Shown here: one piece after another, positions 1 to 7,494 of the stretch | Position numbering within the stretch: position 1 is the stretch's first letter | Layout: each line of letters opens with the position of its first letter | DNA from: Anaerolineae bacterium | GTDB lineage: Bacteria > Chloroflexota > Anaerolineae > Aggregatilineales > Aggregatilineaceae | Reading direction: 5' to 3' | Length of the DNA stretch: 64,000 nucleotides | Assembly: GCA_027494015.1 (NCBI GenBank) | Contig: JAOSJP010000004.1 | Coordinates: 62,001-126,000, forward strand | The notes under the pieces: generated by a model | The model's database searches: none | The model's input: the letters and a program-made list of their open reading frames with translations, nothing else | What the model was told of the DNA's origin: nothing | Made by a program: the position numbers and the translations under genes

Positions 1-472
1 TCCAGGGCTGCACACCGAGCAACCGCGCGTTGATCACGATCTGCACTTTTGCGGGCAGCTTGTCGGCCAGAGCGCGGAAGAACCGGTCAGCATCCGCGTC
101 AAAGTCCAGGTTATCGAACTGGTCGAGCAGCAGCAGCACCCTGTCACGCTGCATCGCGGCCAGGTCCGCGGCCAGGGCGCTGGCCAGGTCTTCGGGGGTG
201 GCCCTGGCGTCGAGCGCGGCGCGCGTCTGGTCGCCGAGGGATGCCACAGAGGCCAGGTCAGCAGTCATGTGCCGCAGCCAGTCCGGCAGGGAGGAATCGT
301 CCGCGCCAAGCGCGTAATAGACAACCTGATGCGCATAGACATCGAGCAACATGGCCACCAGCGCCAAATGGCTGCGATGCCGGGGGTAAATCAAGATGAG
401 CGGCTTGTCGCGGAGTTTCTGCTCGAAGAGCGGGTAGGTTGTCTCAGTGACGTATTCCAGTAGCGCGGGCAT
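1..472 (-). CDS. Truncated NTPase-like protein (N-terminal part only)
   Basis: Reading leftwards from an ATG at 472, the frame stays open to the window edge, giving the first 157 residues. It contains a hydrophobic strand followed by acidic residues (VLLLLDQFDNLD), which looks like a Walker B strand, and then a strand ending in INAR, as in STAND/AAA-type ATPases and LuxR/BTAD-type signalling proteins. No classical Walker A loop is visible in the available part; a stretch near residue 25 (LILIYPRHRSH) occupies the usual place. A strong promoter lies about 165 bases upstream (641-669). The C-terminus and therefore the real function lie outside the window, so this is a fold-level guess only. Confidence 0.55.
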   Translation of the reverse strand, partial: MPALLEYVTETTYPLFEQKLRDKPLILIYPRHRSHLALVAMLLDVYAHQVVYYALGADDSSLPDWLRHMTADLASVASLGDQTRAALDARATPEDLASALAADLAAMQRDRVLLLLDQFDNLDFDADADRFFRALADKLPAKVQIVINARLLGVQPW

Positions 473-640
473 GTCTCGGCCCCCTTCCTCGCCTGATATG
501 CGGCAGACGGCAAGTATCCCTAACCGGTTGTAGGGGAAAGCACAGCGATCACACCCTCTGTACGCACGCTCCCCACCCTGAATTACCCCGCGTCCATACA
601 AGTTGGACCACTGTGGAGTGGCAGAGAACCTCTCTAGATA

Positions 641-669
641 ATTATGACTGCATAACGGGTTTGTGTCAA
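641..669 (-). promoter_or_regulatory. Sigma-70-like promoter for the truncated NTPase-like gene
   Basis: On the minus strand TTGACA (669-664) and CATAAT (646-641) are separated by exactly 17 bases. Transcription would start near 634, leaving a leader of about 160 bases before the ATG at 472. The stretch 473-640 holds no other gene that I can support. Confidence 0.6.
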
Positions 670-720
670 TTATGATACAGCTTAACCGAAACAAGTGTCT
701 GTTCGCGCCTGCTTATCCCC

Positions 721-828
721 CTCCTTACTTCCTCTCAGGGGTAGGTTTTTAACGATTTGAGCGAGAGCGCATCGGACGGTTCCTCGCTCAAAGAATGAAA
801 AACCTACCCCTGTCAGCTCCTTACTTCC
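721..828. repeat. Nested inverted repeat flanked by 12-bp direct repeats
   Basis: Outer arms of 15 bp (736-750 with 798-812) and inner arms of 10 bp (756-765 with 783-792) can fold into one long hairpin. The 12-bp word CTCCTTACTTCC occurs on both sides (721-732 and 817-828), as a small inserted element with duplicated target would leave. No run of T follows, so it is not an obvious intrinsic terminator. It sits between divergent genes. Confidence 0.6.
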
Positions 829-863
829 CGAACCGGCAACTATCCCCGGCCCTGTGAAACCGC

Positions 864-869
864 TATAAT
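864..869 (+). promoter_or_regulatory. Possible -10 box of the lipoprotein gene
   Basis: A perfect TATAAT lies 48 bases before the ATG at 917. I see no good -35 box at the usual distance, so this is weak evidence. Confidence 0.35.
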
Positions 870-916
870 TCTGGCACGCTCCGATCGGCAAGCGCAGTGT
901 GTGGAGAGACGCCCTC

Positions 917-1747
917 ATGGTATCGCGTAGAACGCTCGTCTTCCTGCTGGTGATGGGGCTGCTCGCCCTGTCCGCGTGCGACTTCTCCAACAATGAGAGC
1001 GCCTCCGTTGTGCCCACGCTGGCCAGCCTGGAAACCATCCCTACGGCGATTTTTCTGACCGAAAACGCCCCGCCCCCCGGCTTTGCGACGCTGGCGCTCG
1101 ATCCCATCGAGCGCGGCCTGTCCGCTCACTCCGGCTGGGCCTACGCCGTCACGGGCAGCTTCGAAGGCACATTCGACGCGACGGGCGAGCCAGCGGCGGG
1201 GACGATCAGCGCCCAGGTGCAAGGCAACGAGCCGGGCCAGACGCGGCGCGTAGTGCTGGAGATCGAAGGGCGGGCTTTCCTCCCAGGCGAAGCGCTGCTG
1301 CGCCTGGAAGGAGTGCGCTTCAGCAACGACTACTATACAGTGGACGTGAACGGTGTGTGTACTGCTGACGGCGGCGAGCAACCGGGCGGGGCGGCCATCG
1401 CCGATCTATCAGCGGGGCAGATCATCGGCGGCGTGGCGCAGACCATGCCCACCGGCCACCGCCAGACTCTCGACGGGCTGCCCGCCTGGCAATACACGTT
1501 CGCCCCTGCCGATGCCCGCCTGCCAGCGATTCACCCCGGCCCGGACGGGACGGTGACACTGGCGGCAGACTTGTGGTTCGCGCCGGAGGTGGACGCCGTG
1601 CTGCGCTACGAGGTCTCAGCAGAGGTGAGCGGCGTGCGCCTGCTGTGGGCCGATTCCGCCGTCTCTGGCACGCTGACGCTGCGCTATACGCTGGACGTGG
1701 CGGCGCTGGACACCCCGCCCAACATCTCTGTCCCACATGGGTGTTAA
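917..1747 (+). CDS. Putative secreted lipoprotein, unknown function
   Basis: A 276-residue protein starting at the ATG at 917, chosen over the upstream GTG at 899 because GGAG lies about 10 bases ahead. The N-terminus has a basic stretch, a hydrophobic core and a lipobox (LALSAC, Cys near residue 20), so it should be lipid-anchored outside the membrane. The rest is rich in beta-strand-like sequence and alternates charged and hydrophobic residues. It has two parts that might be ligand-binding sheets, reminiscent of LppX/LprG-like lipoproteins: phrases such as FEGTFDATGEPAAG and LRYEVSAEVSGVRLLW fit a self-contained beta domain. The LppX/LprG resemblance is an impression only. No neighbour suggests a pathway. 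Confidence 0.75.
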   Translation: MVSRRTLVFLLVMGLLALSACDFSNNESASVVPTLASLETIPTAIFLTENAPPPGFATLALDPIERGLSAHSGWAYAVTGSFEGTFDATGEPAAGTISAQVQGNEPGQTRRVVLEIEGRAFLPGEALLRLEGVRFSNDYYTVDVNGVCTADGGEQPGGAAIADLSAGQIIGGVAQTMPTGHRQTLDGLPAWQYTFAPADARLPAIHPGPDGTVTLAADLWFAPEVDAVLRYEVSAEVSGVRLLWADSAVSGTLTLRYTLDVAALDTPPNISVPHGC

Positions 1748-1784
1748 TGGAGACACCAAAACGACATCGCACAATCGCTGTGGG

Positions 1785-1860
1785 TGATGAGTCCTGAGTC
1801 AGGAGTCTTGAGCCTTGAGCACAGGACAATCTTTACGCCTCACGCCTCACGACTCAGGAC
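1785..1860. repeat. GANTC-dense intergenic repeat
   Basis: A low-complexity run of GAGTC/GACTC words separated by short spacers. Four GANTC sites fall at 1789, 1796, 1803 and 1851. It shares its vocabulary with 2296-2396 and lies between convergent genes. Confidence 0.7.
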
Positions 1861-1900
1861 TGAAAACCCCTGATCATGCGGATTTGAATTGGTTCCTCCA

Positions 1901-2263
1901 TCAATCCTCATCGCGTATTTCGTACTCGCCCTCGATGATCTGCGCGTTCTGCGGCGGGGTGTAGCCGCCGGGCTGACGGCGCGAGCGCAGGCCGCGATGC
2001 TCGTCCACCACGTCGCGCGGGGCGCTGCGGATGAACATCTGGAGTCCGAGCAGGAAGGCGCTCAGATCGTCCACGACGCCGAACGGCAGCAGCACATCCG
2101 GCACCAGGTCAATCGGCGAGAGGATGTAGAAGATGATCAGCAGCGGGATGAGCTTGGCTGAGCCGCTCACCCGCCGGTCGAACAGCAGCCGCCAGCCGAG
2201 CACGGTGTCGCTCCACAGCCGGGCGAGCAGATCGGGATTGGCCTCGCGCTTCTGTTTGGGCAT
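1901..2263 (-). CDS. DUF1232 (YkvA-type) membrane protein
   Basis: A 120-residue protein. The ATG at 2263 is preferred because GAGGAAG lies six bases upstream. Residues about 15-75 match the DUF1232 pattern: a hydrophobic segment with the signature YILSPIDLVPDVLLPFGVVDD, a short loop and a second hydrophobic helix (DLSAFLLGLQMFI). The family consists of small membrane proteins of unknown function. The C-terminal 30 residues are polar and charged. It is flanked by GANTC-rich repeats on both sides and is probably a single-gene unit. Confidence 0.85.
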   Translation of the reverse strand: MPKQKREANPDLLARLWSDTVLGWRLLFDRRVSGSAKLIPLLIIFYILSPIDLVPDVLLPFGVVDDLSAFLLGLQMFIRSAPRDVVDEHRGLRSRRQPGGYTPPQNAQIIEGEYEIRDED

Positions 2264-2295
2264 GGCAGACTTCCTCACTGTCAGGGGGTGATGAG

Positions 2296-2396
2296 CGATG
2301 AGTCATGAGTCGTGAGTCAGTTCAGCGTCCGAGGTCGTGAACGGCGCGCGCAATCTCTCGCGCCTCCCGACTCATGACTCATGACTCCTGACTCAT
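2296..2396. repeat. GANTC-dense inverted repeat
   Basis: A left arm of GAGTC words (2300, 2307, 2314) faces a right arm of GACTC words (2369, 2376, 2383, 2390), forming a hairpin with about 45 bases between the arms. Seven GANTC sites occur in about 95 bases. It is placed just beyond the 3' end of the MFS gene. Confidence 0.7.
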
Positions 2397-2417
2397 TCCC
2401 CCGGCACACGCTTTGGT

Positions 2418-3618
2418 CTAACGCCCTACACGTAGTATACGCAGGCGCAGCGCGCGGGTTGTGCCGCGCAAGCGCAGCGCCGCGCCCAGCACCGTCACCA
2501 GGGCGATCCCTGCAATCCCGGCGGCGAACGGCGAATCCGGGTTGGAGGCGTACAGCCACCCGGCGGCATTCGTGCCGATCAAGAGTCGCCAGCCCGGCCA
2601 TCGCGTCCACGAGCGCGTAGGCGATGCCGTGCTGGTGGGCAGGCACGCGCTCGCCGATCACGCTGGCGGCCAGCGGGCGCGCGGCGTAGTGCGCGCCGAG
2701 CAGGAAAGCAGCCACCGCGACAACTGCCGTGTGGCCGGTGATCATCAGCAGGGCGAACGAGGCGAGCACGAGCAGCAGGCTGCTGAAGAAGCCGCGAGAG
2801 GAGGTCAGCCGGCCCAGCAGCAGGCTGAACACCGCCGTGCCCAGCGCGCTGAGCGACCCGAACACGCCGATGGCCCCCCGCGAGAAGCCCCGCGCTTCTT
2901 CCAGGTATTGCGAGGAGAGCGTCTGCCCGGTGAGAATGGCCACGAAGCCCAGCGTGAGCACGATCAGCGGCCCGGTGACCGCCCGGCGGCGCAGCAGCCC
3001 GCCGTAGTCGTAGCCGCCCGGCGGCGGCTCCGGCGTCGGGTAAGGGCGCGTGCGCATGATGGTCAGCGTGCTCAGCACGAACCAGAACGTGCTGATGATA
3101 TACACGGTGCGCAGCGAGAACTGCTCGCCGATCCAGCCGCCGATGGCCGGCGTGACGACCAGCCCCAGCGAGTAAGCCGCCCACATCAGGGTGAGCGTGG
3201 CTTGCAGCGGCAGCCCTGGGCGGCGCGTGGGGTCATAGCGCCCCGACTGGGTGATGTACAGGTTGGTGACGGGGATAGCTGCCGCCGAAAAGCCGTAGAC
3301 CAGGAAGCCCGGCGCAGCCCAGCGCCAGTCGGGAGCCAGGGCCATGATCGTCACGCCGGTCAGGCCCAGGTACCAGCCGGGCAGCATCAGCCGGCGCGCG
3401 CCGAAACGGTCGGCCAGGATGCCCGACGGCAGGATGAACAGCAGGCGGCCCAGCCCCCACAGCCCGATCATGAAGCCCGCCTGGTCTGGCGAGGCGCCGA
3501 GCGACTTGGCGTAGAGCGGCTGGATGAACATCCACAGCCCTTCGCCAACGCCCCACAAGGTGTAGGACCACATCACCCAGCGCGTATCGCGCCCGACATC
3601 CCGCAAAAGCGTGCGCAC
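2418..3618 (-). CDS. MFS transporter, broken by a single-base frameshift near its 3' end
   Basis: The GTG start at 3618 has GAGGG six bases upstream. The first 346 codons encode a typical major facilitator protein with about eleven membrane helices and the loop motif GILADRFGARRLMLPG between helices 2 and 3. At about 2580 the frame becomes nonsense (arginine-rich). Skipping one base restores a good final helix (SPFAAGIAGIALVTVLGAAL) ending at TAG 2420-2418, for a total of about 399 residues, the normal family length. The unshifted frame would run on to 2317 through repeat sequence. The substrate cannot be read from the sequence. Either the gene is newly inactivated or one base is wrong in this sequence. 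Confidence 0.8.
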
Positions 3619-3737
3619 TGCCCGCCCTCAGTCTGGTGTGTGCAGCGGTGACTCGGCACCGCCCGCGAAGCGCACAGTATACAGTGCGCCCGGGCGGGTG
3701 CCTAGAGGGAGATCGGGGAGGATGCGCGCCAGCCTGC

Positions 3738-3910
3738 TCGTAGGGGCGCTGCTTTGCTGCGCCCTGGTTGACCTCACCCCCGTCTCGGCGCTGACGCGCC
3801 TCGCCTCCCCCTCTCCATGCATGGAGAGGGGGAAAGGCCGAGCGCCGCGAGGCCAGGGGGTGAGGTAAAGCGGCGCGCCGGGGTGCGTGCAAAACCTGTC
3901 AGGTAGGGGT
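3738..3910 (-). repeat. Palindromic CTCACCCC repeat, single copy
   Basis: One complete unit of the family described at 10648-11886, in reverse orientation. It has a hairpin module (around GGCGCTGCTTTGCTGCGCCC), a large imperfect palindrome bounded by ACCTCACCCCC and GGGGGTGAGGT, and the end module GGTGCGTGCAAAACCTGTCA. It fills the gap between rnj and the MFS gene. Confidence 0.8.
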
Positions 3911-3925
3911 GAGGCTGGCCGTCGC

Positions 3926-5590
3926 TCACCTGGCCAGGCTCACCTCGCGCACAAAAGCGAAGGTCATCGGGCGGCGCTTGGTCTCGGTGTAGAACATCTT
4001 GGACAGCGCATCCTGGATGGCGACCGTCAGGCTGCCGCGCTCGTGCTGGCGCACAATCTCGGCGATCCGCTCCTGGGCCATCTCGATCAGGTCGGACGCA
4101 TCGCGCAGGAAGACGAACCCGCGCGAGATCACCTCCGGCGGCTCGACCAGCTCGCCCGTCGCGGCGTCAATCAACACCAGCACGCTGACGAACCCATCGC
4201 GGCCCAGCGTCTCGCGGTCGCGCATGACAATGGGGCCGACATCGCCCACGCCCTTGCCGTCCACAAACACGTACCCGCCGGGCACGCGCTCGCCCACTTC
4301 CAGGCGGTCAGGGCTGAGCAGAATCTGCATCCCGTTCTCGACCACGGCGATATTCTGCGCCGGGATGCCCAGTTCCTGCGCGAGCAGGCTGTGCTGAGTC
4401 AGATGGCGCAGCTCGCCATGCACCGGAATGAAGAACCTGGGGCGCAGCAGGTTGATCAGCAGCTTCAGCTCGTCGCGCCGCGCATGGCCGGAGACATGCA
4501 CCCTGGCGATGGGGTCGTAGATGACGTGCGCCCCGCGCTGGATCAGCTTGTTGATCGTGCGGTGCACCAATTCTTCGTTGCCGGGGATGGGATGAGCAGA
4601 CATGATCACCGTGTCGCCGCGCTCGATCTCAAGCTGGCGGTGCTGGCCCCAGGCCAGCCGCCCCAGCACAGCCGATGGCTCGCCCTGCGTGCCGGTGGCC
4701 ATGATGACGATCTCGTGCGGTGGCATCTTGTTGGCCCGGTCAACGGGCACCATCAGGTCGGGCGGCAGCTTGAGGTAGCCGAGCTTGGTGGCCACCTTGA
4801 TGTACTCGATCATGCTGTGCCCGGCAACAGCCATCTTGCGATCGTACTTCTGCGCGGCCTGGGCCACCTGCTGGATGCGCGAGATGAGCGAGGCGAAGGT
4901 GGCGACGATGATGCGCCCCCTGGCCCTGGCGAAAACCTCGTCGAAGGCCCGGTCAATCACCCGCTCGGATGGCGTCCAGCCTTCCTGATCGGCGTTGGTG
5001 CTGTCGGCCAGCAGCGCCAGCACGCCGCGCTGCGCGAACTCGGCCAGCTTGGCGAAGTCGGGCGGCCAGCCGTCTACCGGCGTGTGATCGAACTTGAAAT
5101 CGCTGGAATGGACAACCAGGCCGACGGGCGTGTTGATGCCCAGCCCCACCCCGTCGGGGATGCTGTGGCAGACGTGAAACGTCTCGATGCTGAACGGGCC
5201 AAGCCGGAGCACATCGCCCGCCCTGAAGATGTGCAGCGGGTGATCGGTGTGGCCGAACTGGCGCATCTTGATCTCCAGCAGACCAGCGGTCAGCGCGGTG
5301 GCGTAGACGGGGACGGGCAGGGCATCGAGGACGTGCCCGATGGCGCCGGTGTGGTCTTCGTGCCCGTGCGTGATGAGGATGCCGTGCACGATCAGCCCCT
5401 CTTCCATCTGGTCAATGACGTATTGGAAGTCGGGGATGATGTAGTCAATGCCGAGCATGTCGTTTTCAGGAAACATGATGCCCGTGTCAATGATGATGCC
5501 GTCGTTCTCGTACTGGATCAGCATCATGTTCTTGCCGATCTCACCCAGCCCGCCCAGGGGCAGGATGCGCAGCTTTGCGGGATTTGGCAT
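3926..5590 (-). CDS. rnj: Ribonuclease J
   Basis: A 554-residue metallo-beta-lactamase/beta-CASP ribonuclease, the usual RNase J length. The N-terminus (LRILPLGGLGEIGKNM) and the zinc motif HGHEDHTG at about residues 75-82 are diagnostic. Other landmarks are the DSTNA motif, and SGHA followed later by PVHGE in the beta-CASP half. RNase J is a 5'-to-3' exonuclease and endonuclease for mRNA decay and rRNA maturation in bacteria without RNase E-based turnover. The ATG at 5590 is preceded by GAGGAG. A 7-bp hairpin (5606-5624) sits directly upstream of that ribosome-binding site, which could affect translation. Confidence 0.95.
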   Translation of the reverse strand: MPNPAKLRILPLGGLGEIGKNMMLIQYENDGIIIDTGIMFPENDMLGIDYIIPDFQYVIDQMEEGLIVHGILITHGHEDHTGAIGHVLDALPVPVYATALTAGLLEIKMRQFGHTDHPLHIFRAGDVLRLGPFSIETFHVCHSIPDGVGLGINTPVGLVVHSSDFKFDHTPVDGWPPDFAKLAEFAQRGVLALLADSTNADQEGWTPSERVIDRAFDEVFARARGRIIVATFASLISRIQQVAQAAQKYDRKMAVAGHSMIEYIKVATKLGYLKLPPDLMVPVDRANKMPPHEIVIMATGTQGEPSAVLGRLAWGQHRQLEIERGDTVIMSAHPIPGNEELVHRTINKLIQRGAHVIYDPIARVHVSGHARRDELKLLINLLRPRFFIPVHGELRHLTQHSLLAQELGIPAQNIAVVENGMQILLSPDRLEVGERVPGGYVFVDGKGVGDVGPIVMRDRETLGRDGFVSVLVLIDAATGELVEPPEVISRGFVFLRDASDLIEMAQERIAEIVRQHERGSLTVAIQDALSKMFYTETKRRPMTFAFVREVSLAR

Positions 5591-5605
5591 GGAGAAACTC
5601 CTCTA

Positions 5606-5624
5606 GGGACGCCCCAAGCGTCCC
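5606..5624 (-). promoter_or_regulatory. Hairpin immediately upstream of the RNase J ribosome-binding site
   Basis: GGGACGC (5606-5612) and GCGTCCC (5618-5624) form a perfect 7-bp stem with a 5-base loop, ending a few bases before the GAGGAG of rnj. Whether it regulates anything is unknown. The remaining sequence 5625-5873 contains only a second hairpin (5795-5822) downstream of the cold-shock gene. Confidence 0.35.
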
Positions 5625-5794
5625 TGACTCAATGGATGATGTGTCTGCGGGTCGTTCCCAACGTCAAAACGAAGTCCTGCTCAGACCTCGTCACAGAGCC
5701 AGAGTGAGTCAGGCGCGCCTTCACAGCGCGCGGCGGCCCAGCCCTCGTGAGCCGGGCCGGTGCTCTCTTGATTGTAACGCACGCAGCAGGGTAC

Positions 5795-5822
5795 GGTCTA
5801 CCACCCCACGGTGGGCCAGACC
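5795..5822 (-). terminator. Hairpin after the cold-shock gene
   Basis: GGTCT/AGACC arms enclose a second CCACC/GGTGG pairing. It lies about 50 bases beyond the cold-shock stop codon. There is no T run, so termination is uncertain. Confidence 0.3.
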
Positions 5823-5873
5823 GGATCAGGAGGAAGTGCTGAGAGGAAGCAGTCGCAGCAGATGAGCGGCGTC

Positions 5874-6101
5874 TCAGTGACTCGCCGACTCGTCCTGCAC
5901 ACACACAGCGCACAGCCCGCGCCGCGTTTCTTCGAGCACAAACGACACAAATGCACCTTCGCGCAGCGTGCGGACGCCCGTGCCGCGAATGGCCGAATAG
6001 CGGACGAGCGCTTCTCGCCCATCGGGCAGTGCAATCGTGCCAGAACCCCCATACATGTTAAAACTCTTGACCGTGCCATGATAACGTGTGGGCTTGACCA
6101 T
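5874..6101 (-). CDS. Cold-shock-domain-like small RNA-binding protein
   Basis: Seventy-five residues from the ATG at 6101, the standard size of a Csp protein. The pattern YHGTVKSFNMYGGSGTIALPDG, followed by SAIRGTG and EGAFVSFVLEETRRG, follows the five-stranded OB-fold of cold-shock proteins. It is divergent: the canonical RNP1 (KGFGFI) reads GGSGTI, so two aromatic RNA-contact residues are absent. The C-terminus has two cysteines (LCAVCV). A promoter at 6213-6241 and a structured leader of about 100 bases lie upstream. Long structured leaders are typical of cold-shock mRNAs. Confidence 0.75.
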   Translation of the reverse strand: MVKPTRYHGTVKSFNMYGGSGTIALPDGREALVRYSAIRGTGVRTLREGAFVSFVLEETRRGLCAVCVQDESASH

Positions 6102-6134
6102 AATTCTGTAACTCCACAAACGGCGCGTCGGTGG

Positions 6135-6159
6135 GGTGCCCGCTGCGTGCGCGGGCACC
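6135..6159 (-). promoter_or_regulatory. Hairpin in the leader of the cold-shock gene
   Basis: A perfect 9-bp stem (6135-6143 with 6151-6159) with a 7-base loop lies between the promoter and the start codon. Next to it the 13-base word ACGTTTGCGCGAA is partly repeated (6178-6202). Confidence 0.4.
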
Positions 6160-6212
6160 TGGGCAGATGCGACGAAAACGTTTGCGCGAAACGTTTGCGC
6201 GAGAATGGGGAA

Positions 6213-6241
6213 ATGATAGCAGCGATGGTGCAATTCGCCAA
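6213..6241 (-). promoter_or_regulatory. Promoter of the cold-shock gene
   Basis: TTGGCG (6241-6236) and TATCAT (6218-6213) on the minus strand are spaced by 17 bases. Confidence 0.5.
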
Positions 6242-6256
6242 ATCGAGGGGGTGCGT

Positions 6257-6363
6257 GGGTGCGTGCAAAAGTTGACAGCGTCTCGCTGGACGCGGGGATA
6301 TTGACCTCACCCCCGTCCGGCCCGAAACCAGACTTCCGAAGTCTTCAAAGACTTCGGAAGTCT
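6257..6363. repeat. Truncated MITE-like end plus GACTTCCGAAGT palindrome
   Basis: The left-end module GGGTGCGTGCAAAA (from 6257) leads through a spacer into TTGACCTCACCCCC and then stops. It is followed by a 15-bp perfect inverted repeat (6330-6344 with 6349-6363) of the GACTTCCGAAGT family. That palindrome lies just after the DUF3592 gene and could act as its terminator stem. Confidence 0.7.
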
Positions 6364-6386
6364 CTTGTCGCCGCGCCGGGCGAGGC

Positions 6387-7475
6387 TCACAGCAGCCGGT
6401 AGGACTGCTCGTGCCGGTAATAGACGGCGACCGGCGCGCCGACCGGCGGCATCGGACGGTCGCGCAGGTCGTTGCGAATCTGCCGCGCCTGCCCGGTGAG
6501 CGTCTGCCCTCGCGGGGTGAGGAAGCGGAAGCGCACCTTGACCTTGAAATCGCCGTCGTCGTCCAGCGCGCCCTCGCAGGCGATCACCTGCCCGGTGAGC
6601 ACCGCCGGGGGCACGATGCGCAGCGCGCGCCGCCGGCGCAGCGCCGCCGAGAGCAGCATCAGCAGCGCCGCCAGAGTCAGCCCGGCCACCGCCGCCGTCA
6701 GCCAGTTGCGGAACTGTTCTTCGGGGCTGGCCGCGTCCAGCCGCGCTTCGGTGGGGTCGTCGGGCAAGGCCCTCACGGACACTGCCGCGCCGTCCGCCAG
6801 CGCCTTGTAAGCGGACTCGCTGACGCGCTGCTCGCCGGCATACGGCTGTCCGCTCACCGTGTAGTCGTAGCGCACGAAGTAGCTGTCTTCGCGCTGCTGG
6901 CGCTCGGTGACCGTCCCCGCGACGCTGACGCCATCCCACTCGAGCTGGAACCAGCGCCCCCACTCCGGCACCAGCACACCCCACAGCACCGCCATCATCA
7001 GCAGCAGCAAGGCCCCCAGGCGGAAAGTCCAGCGCGCAGTCTTCTTGCGCCTGGCGCGGCGGACGCGCTCCTGCTCGACAAGCGGGGCGTTGGACGGGTT
7101 GAGCAGGAAAGGCTGCCGCCAGGCTCTGCCGATGCGCCGTGAAGACCGGCGTACAACCGGCAGCGGCGCGGCGGCGGGGGGCACCAGCTCGGCCAGCGTT
7201 GGCTCCGGAGCCGGCTCAAAGGACGGCGGCTCTTCGCGGGGCGCGGGGGCCGGCACCGAAGGGTCCGTCGGCCAGATGGCGCGCCAGGCGAGCTGGCGCA
7301 CCGATGGGTCGGGGTCCTTCTTGTACATGTGCTCGAACACCTGCTGCACGCGCGGATCGCTGCGCATGGCGCTCAGGAAACGGATGGCACGCTTGCGGTC
7401 TTCTGGATCAGGGCTGCGCAGGAGCCGCAAGCTGCGCAGCACTTCTTTGGAGGGGGAGCTGCCTGCTTCTGTCAT
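6387..7475 (-). CDS. DUF3592-type membrane protein with N-terminal helical repeat
   Basis: A 362-residue protein (ATG at 7475; a GTG at 7481 is also possible). Residues about 10-70 look like a short HEAT-type helical repeat (SPDPEDRKRAIRFLSAMRSD, then DPSVRQLAWRAIW). A proline-rich linker follows, then a membrane helix near residue 160, an extracytoplasmic beta domain resembling DUF3592 (GTVTERQQREDSYFVRYDYTVSGQPYAG, then ALPDDPTEARLD), another membrane helix, and a second DUF3592-like strand set. The function of the family is unknown. It follows the phospholipase-D-like gene by 19 bases and is probably in the same operon. Confidence 0.75.
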   Translation of the reverse strand: MTEAGSSPSKEVLRSLRLLRSPDPEDRKRAIRFLSAMRSDPRVQQVFEHMYKKDPDPSVRQLAWRAIWPTDPSVPAPAPREEPPSFEPAPEPTLAELVPPAAAPLPVVRRSSRRIGRAWRQPFLLNPSNAPLVEQERVRRARRKKTARWTFRLGALLLLMMAVLWGVLVPEWGRWFQLEWDGVSVAGTVTERQQREDSYFVRYDYTVSGQPYAGEQRVSESAYKALADGAAVSVRALPDDPTEARLDAASPEEQFRNWLTAAVAGLTLAALLMLLSAALRRRRALRIVPPAVLTGQVIACEGALDDDGDFKVKVRFRFLTPRGQTLTGQARQIRNDLRDRPMPPVGAPVAVYYRHEQSYRLL

Positions 7476-7494
7476 GATCACCAGCCACTTCTTG

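Noticed and set aside
1751..1797. Short continuation frame after the lipoprotein stop codon
   Set aside because: The sequence here is the GANTC repeat; no start signal and no coding character.
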